Source of the DNA: an uncultured Oscillospiraceae bacterium
GTDB taxonomy: Bacteria > Bacillota > Clostridia > Oscillospirales > Ruminococcaceae
Assembly (NCBI GenBank): GCA_902489475.1
Contig: CABUAH010000026.1
Span: 1 to 23,025, forward strand
Direction: 5' to 3'
DNA length: 23,025 nt
The notes under the pieces are model-generated. The model searched no databases, was not told the DNA's origin, and saw only the letters and a program-made list of their open reading frames with translations. This document shows, piece by piece, positions 21,159 to 23,025 of the stretch (positions are counted from its first letter, which is position 1; each line of letters opens with the position of its first letter). The position numbers and the translations under genes were made by a program.

Positions 21159-21588
21159 ACCAGTCCTTTCTTCCTTCAGCGTCTTTAAAAACTTTATATA
21201 TCTCAGGATGAGTTGTTTTTGTCCTTATAGGCTTCATGTCAAGTGATACAAAACAGTGCGAGCTTTCTCCCTCAGCGGACAGCTTTCCGGTCGTTAGATT
21301 GTAAAGCTTGTAGATCACCTTAAACCTAACACCGTTAAATTCTGAAATCATAAGACACACTCTAAATTTATCGTTGAATCTGACAGGAGAATGATATTTG
21401 CAGTTCACCGACAAAACCGGAATCATAACTCCCTCACTTTCCATTCTATCATAGCCGAATCCGATAATATCAAGCCACCATATTCTCGCTTCTTCAAACC
21501 ACCTAATATAATTTGAATGGTGCACTATTCGCATACCGTCTGTTTCGTAATAAAATGCCTTTCTCTCAAAAAACTTACCTTCACTCAC
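21145..21588 (-). CDS. Hotdog-fold acyl-CoA thioesterase, YbgC/FadM-like
   Basis: The 147-residue protein has the 4-hydroxybenzoyl-CoA thioesterase pattern: YYETDGMRIVHHSNYIRW with the active-site Asp and the HxNY motif, then FEEAR and a beta-sheet rich C-terminal half. The open frame begins at a GTG at 21597, directly against AAAAGG. A second GTG at 21588 has AAAGGGTGA 5 bases ahead and is preferred. It starts 20 bases after the LCP stop and overlaps ahcY, the middle gene of an LCP-thioesterase-ahcY operon. The acyl substrate is unknown and no functional link with either neighbour is obvious. Confidence 0.85.
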   Translation of the reverse strand: MSEGKFFERKAFYYETDGMRIVHHSNYIRWFEEARIWWLDIIGFGYDRMESEGVMIPVLSVNCKYHSPVRFNDKFRVCLMISEFNGVRFKVIYKLYNLTTGKLSAEGESSHCFVSLDMKPIRTKTTHPEIYKVFKDAEGRKDWYENE

Positions 21589-21608
21589 ACTATTCACCCT
21601 TTTCTATT

Positions 21609-22778
21609 TTATCTGTTGTATATTTCCTTTCTAAGCACGTTTACATTTGCATCAAAATCAATTCCTATGACGCTCATTCCCCTTACTGTCATAAAATAAT
21701 ATGTTTGATTAAGAGGAATACTATCCGCTACTCTTGTATAATTTGAATACTCATTTGCATTTACTAAAAGCGAAAAGATTTCACTTTGGGTAAGATTTGT
21801 AGTAATAAGAGGAAGCGTTTCATCTAAAAACCCTGACAGTTCTCCAAGCTCCATATTTCTTACCTTTTCTAAAACCTGATTCAAAACGTCACGCTGGCGT
21901 CGGGTTCTTGCAAAATCAGTTCCTATATACCTGATTCTCGCATAGCAAAGAGCTTGCTTTCCGTTTAAGTGAAGATTTCCTCCGCCTTTTAACCTATCGC
22001 TTCCCTTTTTGTCTCCGACAAGCTTATTTATCTCTCCGAGATAATCATTAATAAGCTTAGCCTCATCGTCAGTTACCGTTAAATCTATTCCGCCTACTGC
22101 GTCTATAACTTCGATAAACGAATAAAAATTGACCTGCACATATTTGTTTATTTCTATTCCGAAATTCTGCTCAATCGTCTTCATTGTAAGCTCCGGACCA
22201 CCGTATGCGTAAGAATGATTAAGACGTGTAGATTCAACTCCCGGTATATACAAATAAATATCCCTCAAAAAAGAAAACATCAATAGCTTCTTAGTCTGTT
22301 TATTGATTGACACAAGTATCATACTATCCGACCGACCTCGCTCAGACGTGCTTCTCGCATCCGTTCCTATAAGAAGAACATTAAGTACATTCGGATCTCT
22401 CATTATATCAAGCGACATAGTGTTGTAATGATTTAAATTAGATTGATTTGCATCGTTTAGTGTATTGCTGTCTGTGTCAGAAGAATCGCTTTTTTCGTCA
22501 TTGAGAGATTTGTCAATTTCTTTAATTATGTCACTTTTGTCCTTAGACGATGTATCAATATCAAGTTCCTTAGCATAATCGCTTATTGCAGAATCTACAT
22601 CAATACTTTCATTTTCCTTTATATTTATTTTTCCTATATAGTGAAAAACAACTCCTAAAACAGTCAAAGCAATCAATACCAAAAGCAAAACGGCTATTAT
22701 TACAATTGTTAATATCTTTTTCCTTTTGCTCCACTTTTTCTTTTGAACAGACTTTAGCTCATCATTTTTTATTCTCAT
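21609..22778 (-). CDS. LCP family glycopolymer transferase, short-tailed paralogue
   Basis: Third LCP paralogue, 389 residues. Only about 20 cytoplasmic residues precede the single membrane helix (about 22-46). An acidic, Ser/Asp-rich linker (about 55-125) leads to the LCP domain (about 130-320): NVLLIGTDARSTSERGRSD, FLRDIYLYIPG, RLNHSYAYGGPE and YARIRYIGTDFARTRRQR, with the conserved Arg and Asp residues. It resembles the 6200-7819 paralogue most closely, including the ending RGMSVIGIDFDANV. An ATG at 22790 lacks a ribosome site; the ATG at 22778 has GGGTGA just ahead and is chosen. It heads a three-gene operon. Confidence 0.92.
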   Translation of the reverse strand: MRIKNDELKSVQKKKWSKRKKILTIVIIAVLLLVLIALTVLGVVFHYIGKINIKENESIDVDSAISDYAKELDIDTSSKDKSDIIKEIDKSLNDEKSDSSDTDSNTLNDANQSNLNHYNTMSLDIMRDPNVLNVLLIGTDARSTSERGRSDSMILVSINKQTKKLLMFSFLRDIYLYIPGVESTRLNHSYAYGGPELTMKTIEQNFGIEINKYVQVNFYSFIEVIDAVGGIDLTVTDDEAKLINDYLGEINKLVGDKKGSDRLKGGGNLHLNGKQALCYARIRYIGTDFARTRRQRDVLNQVLEKVRNMELGELSGFLDETLPLITTNLTQSEIFSLLVNANEYSNYTRVADSIPLNQTYYFMTVRGMSVIGIDFDANVNVLRKEIYNR

Positions 22779-22825
22779 TACATCACCCATTAAAGCTTTT
22801 ATAATTTTTCCTAAATTCGATTAAA

Positions 22826-22909
22826 TATAACTTTGTATAGATGTCCCCTCACCCCAAAATCGGTGGGTTATGTTTTGTCGTCAGGTACGGTACAAGCCCC
22901 TTATTGAAT
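22826..22909. repeat. Structured repeat, copy C (reduced)
   Basis: It shares with copies A and B the left end TATAAC-N8-GATGTCCC (22826-22847), and with copy A the right end CCCCTTATTGAAT (22897-22909). ATAAC pairs with GTTAT (22867-22871), and CACC/GGTG forms a small inner hairpin. The second and third hairpins are missing. It fills the 5' leader of the LCP-thioesterase-ahcY operon in the same orientation relative to the gene as copy A. Confidence 0.55.
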
Positions 22910-22936
22910 TATACTTTGCTGATCGCTTAATGTCAA
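22908..22936 (-). promoter_or_regulatory. Consensus sigma-A promoter of the LCP-thioesterase-ahcY operon
   Basis: On the minus strand TTGACA (22936-22931), 17 bases, TATAAT (22913-22908), both perfect. Part of the -10 box coincides with the conserved right end of repeat copy C, so the leader RNA begins inside the repeat. Confidence 0.88.
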
Positions 22937-22970
22937 GAAAGAATATCTAATCTACACTTTTTTCCAACAC

Positions 22971-23008
22971 AAAAAACAGCAGGCATCAAATCAATGCCTG
23001 CTGTTTTT
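22971..23008. terminator. Bidirectional terminator at the window end
   Basis: A perfect 15-bp stem (22972-22986 with 22994-23008), loop CAAATCA, with A-run before and T-run after. It probably ends a minus-strand gene beyond the window. Confidence 0.88.
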
Positions 23009-23025
23009 ATATTAAATACTTACTT

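Noticed and set aside
1..23025. CRISPR array, tRNA, rRNA or intact transposase
   Set aside because: No regularly spaced repeat series, tRNA cloverleaf with its conserved arms, rRNA segment or transposase motif was found on either strand.

Overview
The window looks like chromosomal DNA of a low-GC Gram-positive anaerobe of the class Clostridia, most likely close to Ruminococcaceae/Oscillospiraceae. The basis is purine-rich Shine-Dalgarno sites before almost every gene, many TTGACA-N17-TATAAT-type promoters, and Firmicutes families: LytR-CpsA-Psr (LCP) enzymes, a BY-kinase cassette, DUF1292, CarD, and ylxM-ffh-rpsP-khpA. The placement is inference from gene content. No rRNA, tRNA, CRISPR array, phage genes or intact transposase were seen.

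Layout. 1-2020: an LCP gene (minus) with its promoter; its terminator hairpin is duplicated around a 209-bp structured insert. 2021-3471: a HAD phosphatase and a cysteine-rich protein of unknown role (minus). 3496-3880: a divergent control region with two copies of a folded repeat. 3917-5888: quinolinate synthase (nadA), a GNAT acetyltransferase and a CarD-like regulator (plus). 6017-6178: a candidate 25-codon small gene. 6200-7819: a second LCP gene (minus), divergent from a Wzz-like/BY-kinase/PHP-phosphatase cassette (8096-10346, plus). 10507-11175: an XRE regulator with a C-terminal GyrI-like domain. 11176-11861: no intact gene; a tandem repeat and a decayed small gene on the minus strand. 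11862-12194: a DUF1292 protein. 12282-12499: a stand-alone structured ncRNA. 12525-14821: TauE/SafE permease and MgtE magnesium transporter (minus), MgtE with a long structured leader. 15147-16124: aldo/keto reductase (minus). 16318-18777: ylxM-ffh-rpsP-khpA protein-targeting/translation operon (plus). 18881-19611: two half-length TauE/SafE proteins (plus). 19612-19907: a hairpin-rich gap. 19908-22778: LCP, hotdog thioesterase and S-adenosylhomocysteine hydrolase, a minus-strand operon.

Themes. Cell-envelope glycopolymer assembly recurs: three LCP paralogues that probably attach polymers to peptidoglycan, and a tyrosine kinase/phosphatase module that usually controls polymer synthesis but here stands without glycosyltransferases. 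The least expected signals are in the non-coding DNA: (i) a repeat family at 3496-3639, 3710-3823 and 22826-22909 whose first two copies keep the same four-stem fold with compensatory base changes; (ii) a pseudoknot-like pairing that masks the mgtE start region, preceded by a 25-codon upstream ORF; (iii) a second pseudoknot just before khpA; (iv) the candidate 25-codon small gene; and (v) the insert in the first LCP terminator. Base pairings were found by eye; no folding or database search was run.
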